From contig JABAAE010000015.1 of the NCBI GenBank assembly GCA_014238905.1, positions 62,001 through 126,000 on the forward strand: a stretch of DNA of 64,000 bases. Reading direction: 5' to 3'. Source of the stretch: Planctomycetota bacterium. GTDB lineage: Bacteria > Planctomycetota > Planctomycetia > Pirellulales > Pirellulaceae. The notes beneath the pieces were generated by a model. The model searched no databases. It saw only the letters and a list, made by a program, of their open reading frames with translations, and was not told the origin of the DNA. Within the stretch, counting starts at the first letter, position 1. Each line of letters opens with the position of its first letter. This document shows, piece by piece, positions 18,648 to 27,586 of the stretch. The translations under genes were made by a program, and so were the position numbers.

Positions 18648-21016
18648 AATTCTTTGTAAACCTGACAAGTTTGAAGTAGTTTTTTATGGCCACCGATATC
18701 GGCTACCTTTCCTCGTTCAAGAACAACAATTGCATCCGAACCAGTCAACGTTGAAAGCCGATGTGAAACAATAATGACGGTTCGCCCTTTTGCAATGCGT
18801 TTAAGATTAGCTTGAACAATTGCTTCGCTTTCGGGATCCAGGGCGCTGGTTGCCTCATCAAAAATCAATATTCTTGGATCTGTTAATAACGCGCGAGCAA
18901 TTGCCAAACGCTGTTTCTGACCCCCTGACAAATTGGTGCCATTCTCTTCAAGCATGGTGTCGTAACTTTGCGGCATTCGTTCGATAAATTCATCAGCACC
19001 GGCGAGTTTGGCGGCATAGACGATTTCCTGAAAACTCGCATTGGTCTTTGCCATCCCGATGTTTTCCCGAACGGATCCTCGGAAAAGAAAATTCTCCTGA
19101 AGCACAACGCCAATGTTCCGTCGTAGGTGAGACATATCCAATTCTCGAATGTCCAGATTATCAACCCTCATGATGCCTGACTGCATCTTGTAAAGGCCCT
19201 GCATTAGCCGAGTTAGGGTTGTTTTACCGGAACCACTTCGCCCAACAACACCTACCACTTTCCCAGCCGGAATTTTAATCGAAACACCGTCTAACGCCGG
19301 AGGACTGGTTGGTGAATAGTTAAATGTCACATCCTCAAATTCCATGCTTCCATCAAAGGCTGGCCTCAAACCACGATCAATCCCCTCCTCTTGGGGACTA
19401 TTCATCACCGTTCCCAACATGCGAACCGATAATGCTGCCTCCTGATAGGAATGCACCAGTGAAACCAATTGAACCAGAGGACCTGTTACTCGACCGGCGA
19501 TCATATTGAAGGCAACCAAGGCGCCGACACTGATCTCACCTGAAAAAACAAGATTGGCACCAACCCAAATGACCATCACGGTCATCATTTTCTCAAGGAA
19601 CTTGGAAATGCTCGACGCCACCGTCGATATTTTCCCCACCCGATAATGCATTGCGACTGACTGTGCTGTTTTATCATCCCATTTTCGTTTTTGAACCGGC
19701 TCCATCCCCAGAGCTTTCACGGTCTGTATCCCATGAATGGATTCAACCAACATCGCCTGTCGGTCACCCTCTGCTGCATAGAGAGCCTCCAACCGCCGTC
19801 GATACGGCCCCAACAATAAACCAATTACCAGTCCCAGCAGACCCGATCCGACCAGCACCACCATGAGAAGCTTAGGGCTGTACCAGTACATGACGGGTAT
19901 GAAAACCAATAATGCTGTCGCATCCAAGGCCGTCATGAACAACGAACCGGTCAGAAATTCACGAATCGTGGAGGTCTGCTGCATGTGTTTGGTTAGCACA
20001 CCGGCAGTGATATGGTCAAAGAATTGGATGGGCAATTTCAACAAATGTTGAAACGTTCGCGTTGAAACACGAACATCAATCTTGCTCGTAGCATTCAGGA
20101 GCAAATACCCTCGCATAAAATTCAAGAGCGCATCAAAAGCCAAGGCGATGACAATACCGACCGTAATGACGGTCAACGTCTGCACCGCCTGATTTACCAA
20201 GACTTTGTCGATAACGATCTGAAAGAACAGCGGCGTCACCAAAGCGATCAGGTGCATAAAAATCACCGCCACTGCGACATCGGTAAACGACGTCCATTGT
20301 TTGAAAATTTCCGGGATAAACCACTTCAGACTGAATGGTTGGTTCTGGTCCAACATTCCAAACGTCTTCTTGATCAGGATGACATCACCATCCCAGTTTT
20401 TTGACAACTCTTCCTTGGTAAGAAAAATAAAGTCTGGACGGTCAGCAAGGGGATCAAAAATGGCTATTTGATGAACGACCTTTCCATCTTTTTCGATTTG
20501 CCGATTGCCGACGAAGATGACGTGGTTCCCATTTTTCAGTCGGGCCAGAAGCGGATAGGCCTCGCCCATCTGGATAAGATGCTTCCAACGCAAACGTGTC
20601 GCCTTGGCTTTTAACTTATTGTCTTTGGCAATCCGAAGAAGTCGCCTCTGATCTGGATCACGATCCTCTAGAGAATATTCATGGATCAAGCGATCAGCGT
20701 TGATGTCAACGCCATGGTGTCGAGCGACCAACGCCAGACAAGCAAGAGAGGTATGCTTGATCTTGGGTGACTGATCGGACTCAGCGGATCCTTCCACGTT
20801 GGCCTTCTCGCTATCGGAACTATCATCACCCCCATGAAATCCCGAAGGATTCTGTTCGGGCGAATCGCCTTCTGCAGAATTTGCTTGTCGATTATGCGAC
20901 AAAGGATCCAAGCCCTGTTTTTCAGATGGGATTTCTTCAGAACCAACGTGTGGATCATCGTTGTTAGACGATTCACGATCGCTTCGTGAGCCAGGCTTAT
21001 TGCTGCTTCCGGACAT
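18620..21016 (-). CDS. type I secretion ABC exporter with degenerate C39-like domain
   Basis: 798 residues. A long acidic/polar N-terminus (~80) precedes a C39-like domain (TSLACLALVARHHG to DGDVILIKK, ~87-215). The catalytic Cys of C39 peptidases is replaced (position equivalent to Thr), so it is a HlyB-type chaperoning domain rather than a protease. The membrane domain covers ~240-530. The ATPase follows, with Walker A GRSGSGKTTL, signature LSGGQKQRLAIARA, Walker B ILIFDEATSALD and the H-loop VSHRLSTL. It exports RTX-type substrates with uncleaved C-terminal signals, most likely the protease encoded just upstream in the same direction. A terminator lies in the intervening gap. Confidence 0.95.
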   Translation of the reverse strand: MSGSSNKPGSRSDRESSNNDDPHVGSEEIPSEKQGLDPLSHNRQANSAEGDSPEQNPSGFHGGDDSSDSEKANVEGSAESDQSPKIKHTSLACLALVARHHGVDINADRLIHEYSLEDRDPDQRRLLRIAKDNKLKAKATRLRWKHLIQMGEAYPLLARLKNGNHVIFVGNRQIEKDGKVVHQIAIFDPLADRPDFIFLTKEELSKNWDGDVILIKKTFGMLDQNQPFSLKWFIPEIFKQWTSFTDVAVAVIFMHLIALVTPLFFQIVIDKVLVNQAVQTLTVITVGIVIALAFDALLNFMRGYLLLNATSKIDVRVSTRTFQHLLKLPIQFFDHITAGVLTKHMQQTSTIREFLTGSLFMTALDATALLVFIPVMYWYSPKLLMVVLVGSGLLGLVIGLLLGPYRRRLEALYAAEGDRQAMLVESIHGIQTVKALGMEPVQKRKWDDKTAQSVAMHYRVGKISTVASSISKFLEKMMTVMVIWVGANLVFSGEISVGALVAFNMIAGRVTGPLVQLVSLVHSYQEAALSVRMLGTVMNSPQEEGIDRGLRPAFDGSMEFEDVTFNYSPTSPPALDGVSIKIPAGKVVGVVGRSGSGKTTLTRLMQGLYKMQSGIMRVDNLDIRELDMSHLRRNIGVVLQENFLFRGSVRENIGMAKTNASFQEIVYAAKLAGADEFIERMPQSYDTMLEENGTNLSGGQKQRLAIARALLTDPRILIFDEATSALDPESEAIVQANLKRIAKGRTVIIVSHRLSTLTGSDAIVVLERGKVADIGGHKKLLQTCQVYKELWYQQMGRA

Positions 21017-21074
21017 GATTTAGCGGAATCCTTATTTTCCCTTTTAGACGTATAACCCGACCCTTCGTTCCCAT

Positions 21075-21107
21075 ACAAAAAAACCTCATCCGAGATCGGA
21101 CGAGGTT
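21075..21107 (-). terminator. intrinsic terminator between RTX protease and exporter genes
   Basis: On the minus strand an 11-bp stem (forward arms 21082-21092 and 21097-21107, one G-T wobble) with a 4-base loop is followed by a run of seven T. It lies 29 bases after the protease stop and before the ABC gene. It would let the abundant secreted substrate be transcribed more than its exporter. Confidence 0.8.
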
Positions 21108-21135
21108 GAATTCGAGTCCGGGTTGATGGAGAAGT

Positions 21136-23916
21136 CTAGGAGGGAATTGCGAGAAAGCCAAATCGATCTTGGAATTCTGTCTGTGCAAATGACTGGAAAG
21201 CATCCGTTGATTGCAGAAAAATCGAATTTAAGCTTATATCCTGACCTATCTGCTCACCCTCATTGTCAAACAGCCTCAGTATCTCAAGTCTGGAGCCGCC
21301 CCACTTCTGATTTTCGATCTTCACCGTTCCCTCTGGATTTCCGTCAGGGGCAAGCGAAAGTTCCATACTTCGACCATTTTCAAGTGTTCGGAAGGCCAAA
21401 TCCTCGGTCAAGGAATCAAAATTCTCATGAAATGCCGAAATTTCCAGCACATCTCTACCGCCGCTCCGTTCCTCGTTGACCACAACTCGGGCATCACCGA
21501 GCGAATACCCATAAGTGTCGCTTCCCTGCTGCCCGAAAAGAAAATCGTCGCCGCCCATACCTCGCAAAATGTCATTTCCACGGCCACCCTGAATCGTGTT
21601 ATCGGACTCATTACCTATAATGATATCATTACCCGACCCACCAATTGCATTTTCGATCACAGTCCCATACGAGATGTTGAAGTTACGGGATGCCCCGGCA
21701 ACTGAACTATGACGCCCCTCACGTAGGTCGATCGTCGAGCTAGGTGTGTAGTTTGAAAAATCCAACGTGTCCGTTCCAAACGGATCATGAATCGTTTGGG
21801 CATAATCAGCATGCTCATTGGGCAGATAACTGTAAACATTATCTTCGCGGTTGTAATCCGTATTGTAACCGTACAAATGGTTCAGCGCTACGTTATCGTA
21901 AACTTGTGTAGACGCAGCACAGTCAGTGAATGGATAGGCAGCATTTGCCGAATCCGGGCGTGTGTAAGACATCACAGTAAAGTTGTTATTATCGACTTGT
22001 GGTCGTAACACATCCGAACCAGGCCCCTCGTCAAAAGTGTGCTGCAATCCCATTGCATGACCGACCTCGTGGATCAACGCAGAATAAAGGTCATTTCCCT
22101 TGACCATTGCGTCATCATCAAACCATCCAAATTCAGGAAACACATTTCCATTAGCATCGGTGAATTCATCGTAAACAAAATCGAGTTCAGTCCAAATGTC
22201 CGCTGGAACAGTGACGTTACTTGGAGGGGCGCCAAATCCTGGTGGAAGATAGGCGTAGGCAATCGCATCGGTGTTGTCGATCATTCCAAATCGCATGTCA
22301 CCACCGACAATGTCGCTGACCTCGACAAAATTGATGTTAAACGTCTGCGAATAAGTCTGCAGAATCTCCCGCGTTGCCTGCCGCATGGCAGGTGTAAACG
22401 GTTGGAATGTCCCGTTATCTTCATCAAGATCAATATAGTACAGCGGCAGGACTTCCATAAAGCTGAAGGTCATCGTTACCCCGGTCCCTAGTACTCCTGG
22501 CCCCCATTTTGCCAATGGATTGACCAACGCTTCAGGCATATTGTAGAGAGAATCCAGATTGATTCGTTGCCAAGGGCTCCAGAATCCCGCGCCGTCATTT
22601 TTTCCCCGTACAAACACCTCGTCGTATTCAATACCTCGGTCCGCTCGACCCGCCGTGAATGAAAGATCCGCCAATTCGGCCGTCGTAAATTCACGAATTC
22701 GAAGAGCGGGGAGATCATTTCCGTCAAAGTTAAGCGTGCCGGTTAATTCGTTACCAAATTCGTCCAAAAACTGAGACGCGTCGAAAAACTGCCAAGTACT
22801 TACAGTTGGACCGGGATCGGTCTGAGTAAACCACGTCGTCAGATCATTGACCGATGAATCAAGGATAACCTGAGTTTCATCAACAACATCAATATCGGGA
22901 GTCACCGTAGTATTCGCCAGAAAGCTGACAACCTGGCTTTTAAACTTGCCATCAGAAACTTGGACTCGAAGCCTCTCGGAATCGAGTAAACTAGCTGAGT
23001 GATAGAAAACATTCCCATTCTCCACCTCGCGAGCATCCACGGTAAACCATGAATTACTCGCCTGCTTCACACCATTTACCCAAAAAGCCCCGCCGTTGGC
23101 CAAAACTCCAGTATCAAAAAAGCTGAGGGACTTCAGAGTGTTTAAATCCAAATCGCTCCAACTAAACAGGCTGCTGACGTTGGTGACAGCGTTCGTTTTT
23201 AGATTGCGATCGGAAACACTGACGACCGGACGATTAACGTTAGGTAGGGTCTCGGCGATTGAAAAACTGGCCGAGCTCCATTTATCTCCATCAGAAGCCC
23301 GAACAAAAAACCGTTCGGTTTGACCGTTCTTGCCGCTCTGATATCGAAGATTAACCAATTCGTCAGCGGAAAACTCAAACCAAGCTCCCTGATCCTGCCT
23401 GACATTGTTAAGGATAAAATACCCGCTATTACTATTGGTTTTTTGATCCCGAACCTGAAACATCTCGACGTCATCACCGTCGGAGTCGCTGGCCGAAAAC
23501 ATCGTTGATCCGACAATCCGTTCGTTGGCAACAACCGTTACGTCATAAGTTTCGACATCCGGAGCACTGAGATTCGGTTCAACAGTGTAAACCCTCGAAT
23601 CAGTCGGAGTGCTCCAGAATTTCCCATCGTAGACCTGAATCTGGACGACTTCACTCGCAACAACCAACCCCGCCTTATAATGAACCCTGTTTAAATCAGC
23701 AGCGGAAACCTCAAACCACTGCCCAGCATTCTGCTTCACACCTCGAAAGGTGAAATATCCAGTCAGTCCATTTCCATTTCCATCATAGAAACGAGCTGCT
23801 GCCAAAGGGTTATTGTCCAAATCCTCGTAGTCGAATAACCGACTCCCGTGGATTGATTTCTGCAGCTCAATCTCTCGATCGATACCGGTGGCGGATGGTG
23901 GAAAAAAATTGGCCAT
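21136..23916 (-). CDS. RTX serralysin-like metalloprotease (M10), type I secreted
   Basis: 926 residues, no Sec signal. The N-terminal ~450 residues contain four related modules of ~90-100 residues, each with an aspartate-rich opening (DYEDLDNN, SDSDGDD, SDLDLNT, TDPGPT) and a WF-x-V/F-S/T-A-x-x-L segment. The protease domain follows with HEVGHAMGLQH (616-626), the full metzincin zinc motif, and the Met-turn VMSYTRP near 647. RTX calcium-binding nonapeptides (GGSGNDIIIG, GGRGNDILRG, GGDDFLFGQQGSD) lie at ~753-795. A C-terminal region ending FQDRFGFLAIPS should carry the type I secretion signal. AGAGG precedes the ATG at good spacing. The product is probably a secreted, calcium-dependent protease handled by the adjacent exporter. 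Confidence 0.95.
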   Translation of the reverse strand: MANFFPPSATGIDREIELQKSIHGSRLFDYEDLDNNPLAAARFYDGNGNGLTGYFTFRGVKQNAGQWFEVSAADLNRVHYKAGLVVASEVVQIQVYDGKFWSTPTDSRVYTVEPNLSAPDVETYDVTVVANERIVGSTMFSASDSDGDDVEMFQVRDQKTNSNSGYFILNNVRQDQGAWFEFSADELVNLRYQSGKNGQTERFFVRASDGDKWSSASFSIAETLPNVNRPVVSVSDRNLKTNAVTNVSSLFSWSDLDLNTLKSLSFFDTGVLANGGAFWVNGVKQASNSWFTVDAREVENGNVFYHSASLLDSERLRVQVSDGKFKSQVVSFLANTTVTPDIDVVDETQVILDSSVNDLTTWFTQTDPGPTVSTWQFFDASQFLDEFGNELTGTLNFDGNDLPALRIREFTTAELADLSFTAGRADRGIEYDEVFVRGKNDGAGFWSPWQRINLDSLYNMPEALVNPLAKWGPGVLGTGVTMTFSFMEVLPLYYIDLDEDNGTFQPFTPAMRQATREILQTYSQTFNINFVEVSDIVGGDMRFGMIDNTDAIAYAYLPPGFGAPPSNVTVPADIWTELDFVYDEFTDANGNVFPEFGWFDDDAMVKGNDLYSALIHEVGHAMGLQHTFDEGPGSDVLRPQVDNNNFTVMSYTRPDSANAAYPFTDCAASTQVYDNVALNHLYGYNTDYNREDNVYSYLPNEHADYAQTIHDPFGTDTLDFSNYTPSSTIDLREGRHSSVAGASRNFNISYGTVIENAIGGSGNDIIIGNESDNTIQGGRGNDILRGMGGDDFLFGQQGSDTYGYSLGDARVVVNEERSGGRDVLEISAFHENFDSLTEDLAFRTLENGRSMELSLAPDGNPEGTVKIENQKWGGSRLEILRLFDNEGEQIGQDISLNSIFLQSTDAFQSFAQTEFQDRFGFLAIPS

Positions 23917-23949
23917 TGAGAACGCCTCTTTTAATGATCTAACTTCGTT

Positions 23950-24252
23950 TTAAAAATTTGGAGACTTGGGCGGTTCTGGAATTTCAGCGGCTTTGGTAGC
24001 CGTTATTTCCTGACCGTCACGAGTCTTGACAACGCCGGCATCCACTAGTTTCTTCACCAAATCTTCCATCGCACTGAAACTTCGTAAAAAACCATCGGGC
24101 GGCATTACAATCCGTTGCCGAAATTCTAATTGGGGTTTACCTTCGGCGTCCTGTTTGGATGGCGATAAACTGACGAGATCGATCCTTACCATTCCCCCCG
24201 AAAGTGTTATCTCTCCCATTCCGTCTGCGAAAACTTCCGCTTTTGAATCCAT
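23950..24252 (-). CDS. small protein leading the RTX protease operon, unknown function
   Basis: 100 residues from ATG 24252, with AAGG ten bases upstream (another ATG at 24261 is too close to it). No signal peptide or membrane helix. It has a strand-rich first half (ITLSGGMVRIDLVSL, FRQRIVMPPDGFLRSF), then an amphipathic helix (AMEDLVKKLVDAGVV) and a proline-rich end. I do not recognise a family. It ends 34 bases before the protease ATG and clearly shares its transcript. By position it could be a protease inhibitor, chaperone or regulator of the secretion system; this is inference only. Confidence 0.75.
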   Translation of the reverse strand: MDSKAEVFADGMGEITLSGGMVRIDLVSLSPSKQDAEGKPQLEFRQRIVMPPDGFLRSFSAMEDLVKKLVDAGVVKTRDGQEITATKAAEIPEPPKSPNF

Positions 24253-24483
24253 TCGTATCATCCTTAAGTAACTGGCTAAGAAGCTATTGAAATGAGGCTT
24301 CCAAGCAATTTATTTTTCTTTTCTGTCTCGTAATAGTAGTGGCTCTCTTTGATTGGTGTCCACCTTGTTCCGGACCGGAATCAAGCGGATTCTACTACCA
24401 AATCAACACAACCGGTTTAATCGCCGCAGCAAATAATCTCCGCCGCTCCGGCTTTGGACGTCACAATCGGTCGTATAGTTCCA

Positions 24484-25620
24484 TTATTTCGGCATTCCGG
24501 GCGAACTTATCAACTGCTTTTGGATCTCTTTTCGAACCAATTCGTGAATCTCTGCTTGCAGTGCTTTCTTAAGAAAGGCATGGACCGACACACTACCGAG
24601 GACCCCAATCGCCCAATAACAGGCAGCTCGAACGAGGGGCTCAACGTCCTGAGACCCTATTTTCAGGACCGGAATAAGCGAGGCATCACCACGATTTCCC
24701 AAGACAATCGCGGCATTTCGCAGAATTCCTCGCCGTTTTGAACGCCAAAACGGAGTTTTCCTAAACTTGCGACGGAATTCTATATCATCGAGTTCAAACA
24801 GCTGGGTACACGTTAAGTGGCTGAAGTCTGGGTCCAAAACCGCCAAAGAACCCTCTGCTGCTTCGACATAGGCAGATTCTTTCCGATTCCAAGGGCAAAC
24901 CTCCTGGCAAATATCGCAACCAAACAACCATTCTCCAATTCCTTTTCGAAGATCCATCGGTGGCAGACTTTGGCTCTCGATCGTGAAATAACTGATGCAT
25001 TTGGAACCATCCAGGACAAACGGCTTCACAATGGCATCAGTGGGGCAAGCATCGATGCAGGCCGTGCACGTCCCGCAATGCGAAGTCTCAAAGGGTTGGT
25101 CATAGTCCAATTTCAGGTCTGTCAGCAAAGCTGCTAGAAAAAACCAGCTCCCGTCCGTTTTGGAAATCAGCATGGTATTTTTACCCTGCCATCCCAACCC
25201 AGCTAATTGGGCAAACTCCCGTTCTAATAACGGAGCGGTATCCACCACACCACGGAATCGAAATCCCTTCAACTCTCGCTCAAGTTGCTGGCGCACCGTT
25301 TTCAATTTTTCGTGAATGACATCGTGATAGTCCATGCCTGACTGGGCGTACCTTGAAACGCGAAGATCCATTTTCTCAGGCTGCTTGGAACCTGCATATT
25401 TCAGTCCAAGGACAATCAGCGATTTCACACCGTTGAAAACCGAGTCTGGATGGGAATAGGCTTCACGCCGACGCTGAATATAGTCCATTTCACCGGCGAA
25501 ACCTGCATCGAGCCACTGATGAAGCCGGGAAAGGCCGTTTGGTGTTACAGCAGGACAAATTCCAACTAGATCAAATCCAGCTTGTCTGCATATCTGCTTA
25601 ATTTGTTTAGATTTCAACAC
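24484..25620 (-). CDS. queG: epoxyqueuosine reductase
   Basis: 378 residues from a GTG at 25620-25618, chosen because the family begins at about KSKQIKQICRQAGFDLVGI; a far upstream ATG at 25746 would add 42 unrelated residues. The cobalamin-dependent domain includes APLLEREFAQLAGLGWQGKNTMLI. Two [4Fe-4S] motifs are clear: CGTCTACIDACPTDAI and CDICQEVCPWNRK. A HEAT-like C-terminus (LVRAACYWAIGVLG) ends the protein. QueG reduces epoxyqueuosine to queuosine at the wobble position 34 of tRNAs with GUN anticodons. The enzyme is cytoplasmic. No other queuosine genes are nearby. Confidence 0.94.
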   Translation of the reverse strand: MLKSKQIKQICRQAGFDLVGICPAVTPNGLSRLHQWLDAGFAGEMDYIQRRREAYSHPDSVFNGVKSLIVLGLKYAGSKQPEKMDLRVSRYAQSGMDYHDVIHEKLKTVRQQLERELKGFRFRGVVDTAPLLEREFAQLAGLGWQGKNTMLISKTDGSWFFLAALLTDLKLDYDQPFETSHCGTCTACIDACPTDAIVKPFVLDGSKCISYFTIESQSLPPMDLRKGIGEWLFGCDICQEVCPWNRKESAYVEAAEGSLAVLDPDFSHLTCTQLFELDDIEFRRKFRKTPFWRSKRRGILRNAAIVLGNRGDASLIPVLKIGSQDVEPLVRAACYWAIGVLGSVSVHAFLKKALQAEIHELVRKEIQKQLISSPGMPK

Positions 25621-25883
25621 CGCGCCCTTGGTTCCTGTTGACCTGATGATGGGTGATGGCTTGAAAACCAGCACTGAATCCAGAAAAAAACATTGAAATT
25701 GTCCTTGGCTCCAATCAGTGTGAACATCTGGCGTTGGGACGCCCATTTGATTTCGTTAATATCGCGACGATCCCAACCCTCACCAGACTTCAGTATCAAC
25801 GCTGCGATCGAAGGCATTGAGCCGCCGGAAAACTCAGCCTCTGCCAACTAGCAATCACCAGCATTTCAATTTTGGACGACACC

Positions 25884-26333
25884 ATGATAAAGAATATAGC
25901 CCTAACCATGTTCTTGGGAGCCGTAGCGTTTTTCACATTAGAATCAAATGTGCACGCTCAAATCCGCCAATTAGGTTCACCATTGGGGCAGCTGCCAATA
26001 GCCGTCCTGAGAACGGGCGGTGGAATCTCCATTCCTAACCCACCCTATTTTGCGGTGCATCCGCCAGTCTATTACAATCGCGTCGTTTCGCGTGCCTACG
26101 GAATTAGTCCCTTTGCTGCTCCAGCAGGAGTCATGCCAGTAGAAAACTCTATTGCTGGTCCCCCGAAAACAGTTCTTAATCCTTTTTTCAAACCTAATCC
26201 AAAATCTGTTTCTAAAACGACGGAACCAGATTCGAAGAACATCAGGGGCAGCAAGATCGCGCCAAATCAACTATCGAGGATTATCAATCCATTTTTTTCA
26301 CAACCGAAGATAAACGTCCGAAACGCCTTTTAA
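25884..26333 (+). CDS. planctomycete small secreted protein with YFAVHPPVYY motif
   Basis: 149 residues from ATG 25884. A clear signal peptide (MIKNIALTMFLGAVAFFTLESNVHAQ) is followed by PPYFAVHPPVYYNRVVSRAYGISPFA. A Tyr/Pro-rich segment of this type recurs in short exported proteins of planctomycetes. The tail is basic and Pro/Asn-rich, ending with two NPFF motifs (LNPFFKPNP, INPFFSQP). Function unknown. It stands alone and has its own terminator. Confidence 0.75.
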   Translation: MIKNIALTMFLGAVAFFTLESNVHAQIRQLGSPLGQLPIAVLRTGGGISIPNPPYFAVHPPVYYNRVVSRAYGISPFAAPAGVMPVENSIAGPPKTVLNPFFKPNPKSVSKTTEPDSKNIRGSKIAPNQLSRIINPFFSQPKINVRNAF

Positions 26334-26359
26334 ATCAGGCAATCAGGACACGATATATT

Positions 26360-26390
26360 AGCTTGTCATTCGGGACAGGCTTTTTTTTTG
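26360..26390 (+). terminator. intrinsic terminator after the small secreted protein gene
   Basis: An 8-bp stem AGCTTGTC/GACAGGCT (one G-T pair) with a 6-base loop is followed by nine T, 27 bases after the stop codon. Confidence 0.8.
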
Positions 26391-26444
26391 CGCACTCAGA
26401 AAATCTAAAATCAGGATCTTTAGCCTGACGTTTTCCTGTCATAT

Positions 26445-26475
26445 TTGTTTTTCATTAATCGTTGTCGCGTATAAT
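26445..26475 (+). promoter_or_regulatory. candidate sigma70-type promoter of moxR
   Basis: A perfect TATAAT at 26470-26475 lies 52 bases before the moxR ATG. The best -35 candidate is TTGTTT at 26445, with a long 19-base spacer, so only the -10 is convincing. Confidence 0.35.
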
Positions 26476-26527
26476 GGCGATTGCCGCCTCAAGTTTGATG
26501 AGGCCAATATTCCTCGATCGGTAGCAA

Positions 26528-27475
26528 ATGAAAGACATCCAAGAAATCGCTAAGCGTATCATTACCAATGTTGAAAACGTCATCGTGGGAAAGAGGCAGC
26601 AGCTTATTCTTTCCCTTGTTTCATGGTTCTGCGAGGGTCATGTATTGCTGGAGGATGTTCCGGGCGTGGCAAAAACCATGTTGGCCAGGGCGCTCGCCGG
26701 TAGCGTAGGGGCGTCCTTCAAAAGAATCCAATGCACACCAGATCTTTTACCCAGTGATGTCACCGGTGCATCCATTTTCAACCAGAAGAGTGGTGAATTT
26801 GAATTTCGGCGAGGCCCGCTCTTTGGGAATATAGTCTTGGCGGATGAAATCAATCGAACCACGCCCCGAACTCAGGCCGCACTTTTAGAAGCGATGGGAG
26901 AGGGCAGCGTCACCGTTGACGGAACCACCTACACTTTGGCACCACCCTTTGTGGTGATTGCTACCCAAAATCCTGTTGACCAAGAGGGCACCTTCCCACT
27001 TCCCGAAGCTCAATTGGATCGATTCCTGATGAAATTCAGTCTGGGCTACCCAGAGATGGAGGAGGAATTAAAAATGCTTGAGATGCTAGAGACCGGCCAT
27101 CCGGTCGATGAAATCCAAGCCGTTGTCAGCCCAGAAGAAATCGTCAAATGTCAAACACAAATCCGCAACGTACACGTCGATCCAAAAGTTAGAAAATACA
27201 TCCTGCAAATTGTGCATGATACCCGACAACATCCCGACCTGAGCCTCGGCGGCAGCCCCAGAGCTTCGATCGCCTTGTTTCGAACAGCGCAGGCGATGGC
27301 GGCAATCCGAGGTCGAAATTTTGTGCAACCCGATGACGTAAAGCGAACCGCCATGGCGGTGATGACACACCGAATGATCCTAAAACCGGAAAGCCGACTA
27401 AGAAAGATAACCGCTGGGCAGGTCATTGACTCCATCATGTCCGAAATTGCAGTCCCTGTTCTCTCCGCAAAATAG
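26528..27475 (+). CDS. MoxR-family AAA ATPase
   Basis: 315 residues, cytoplasmic. It has Walker A-like LLEDVPGVAKTMLARALA, Walker B VLADEINRTTPRTQAALLEAMGE and the sensor segment VIATQNPVDQEGTFPLPEAQLDRFLMK, all diagnostic of the MoxR AAA_3 group. The C-terminal lid contains GGSPRASIALFRTAQAMAAIRGR. MoxR proteins act as chaperone-like ATPases paired with DUF58 and von Willebrand A proteins. The DUF58 gene follows in the same direction, about 110 bases downstream, so the two probably form one unit. Confidence 0.96.
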   Translation: MKDIQEIAKRIITNVENVIVGKRQQLILSLVSWFCEGHVLLEDVPGVAKTMLARALAGSVGASFKRIQCTPDLLPSDVTGASIFNQKSGEFEFRRGPLFGNIVLADEINRTTPRTQAALLEAMGEGSVTVDGTTYTLAPPFVVIATQNPVDQEGTFPLPEAQLDRFLMKFSLGYPEMEEELKMLEMLETGHPVDEIQAVVSPEEIVKCQTQIRNVHVDPKVRKYILQIVHDTRQHPDLSLGGSPRASIALFRTAQAMAAIRGRNFVQPDDVKRTAMAVMTHRMILKPESRLRKITAGQVIDSIMSEIAVPVLSAK

Positions 27476-27586
27476 TCTTTCCATTTTGATTGAGGGGAGA
27501 GCCCCAGCCATCCTGAAACAAAGCGGCCTAAACCCAGACCTGTTGAAAACACCACGAATCTTGCCCTTTTGGCGGAGGAGGAGATC

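Noticed and set aside
25614..25847. Minus-strand open frame of 77 codons overlapping the queG start
   Set aside because: No family resemblance; it is the alternative frame of the queG leader.
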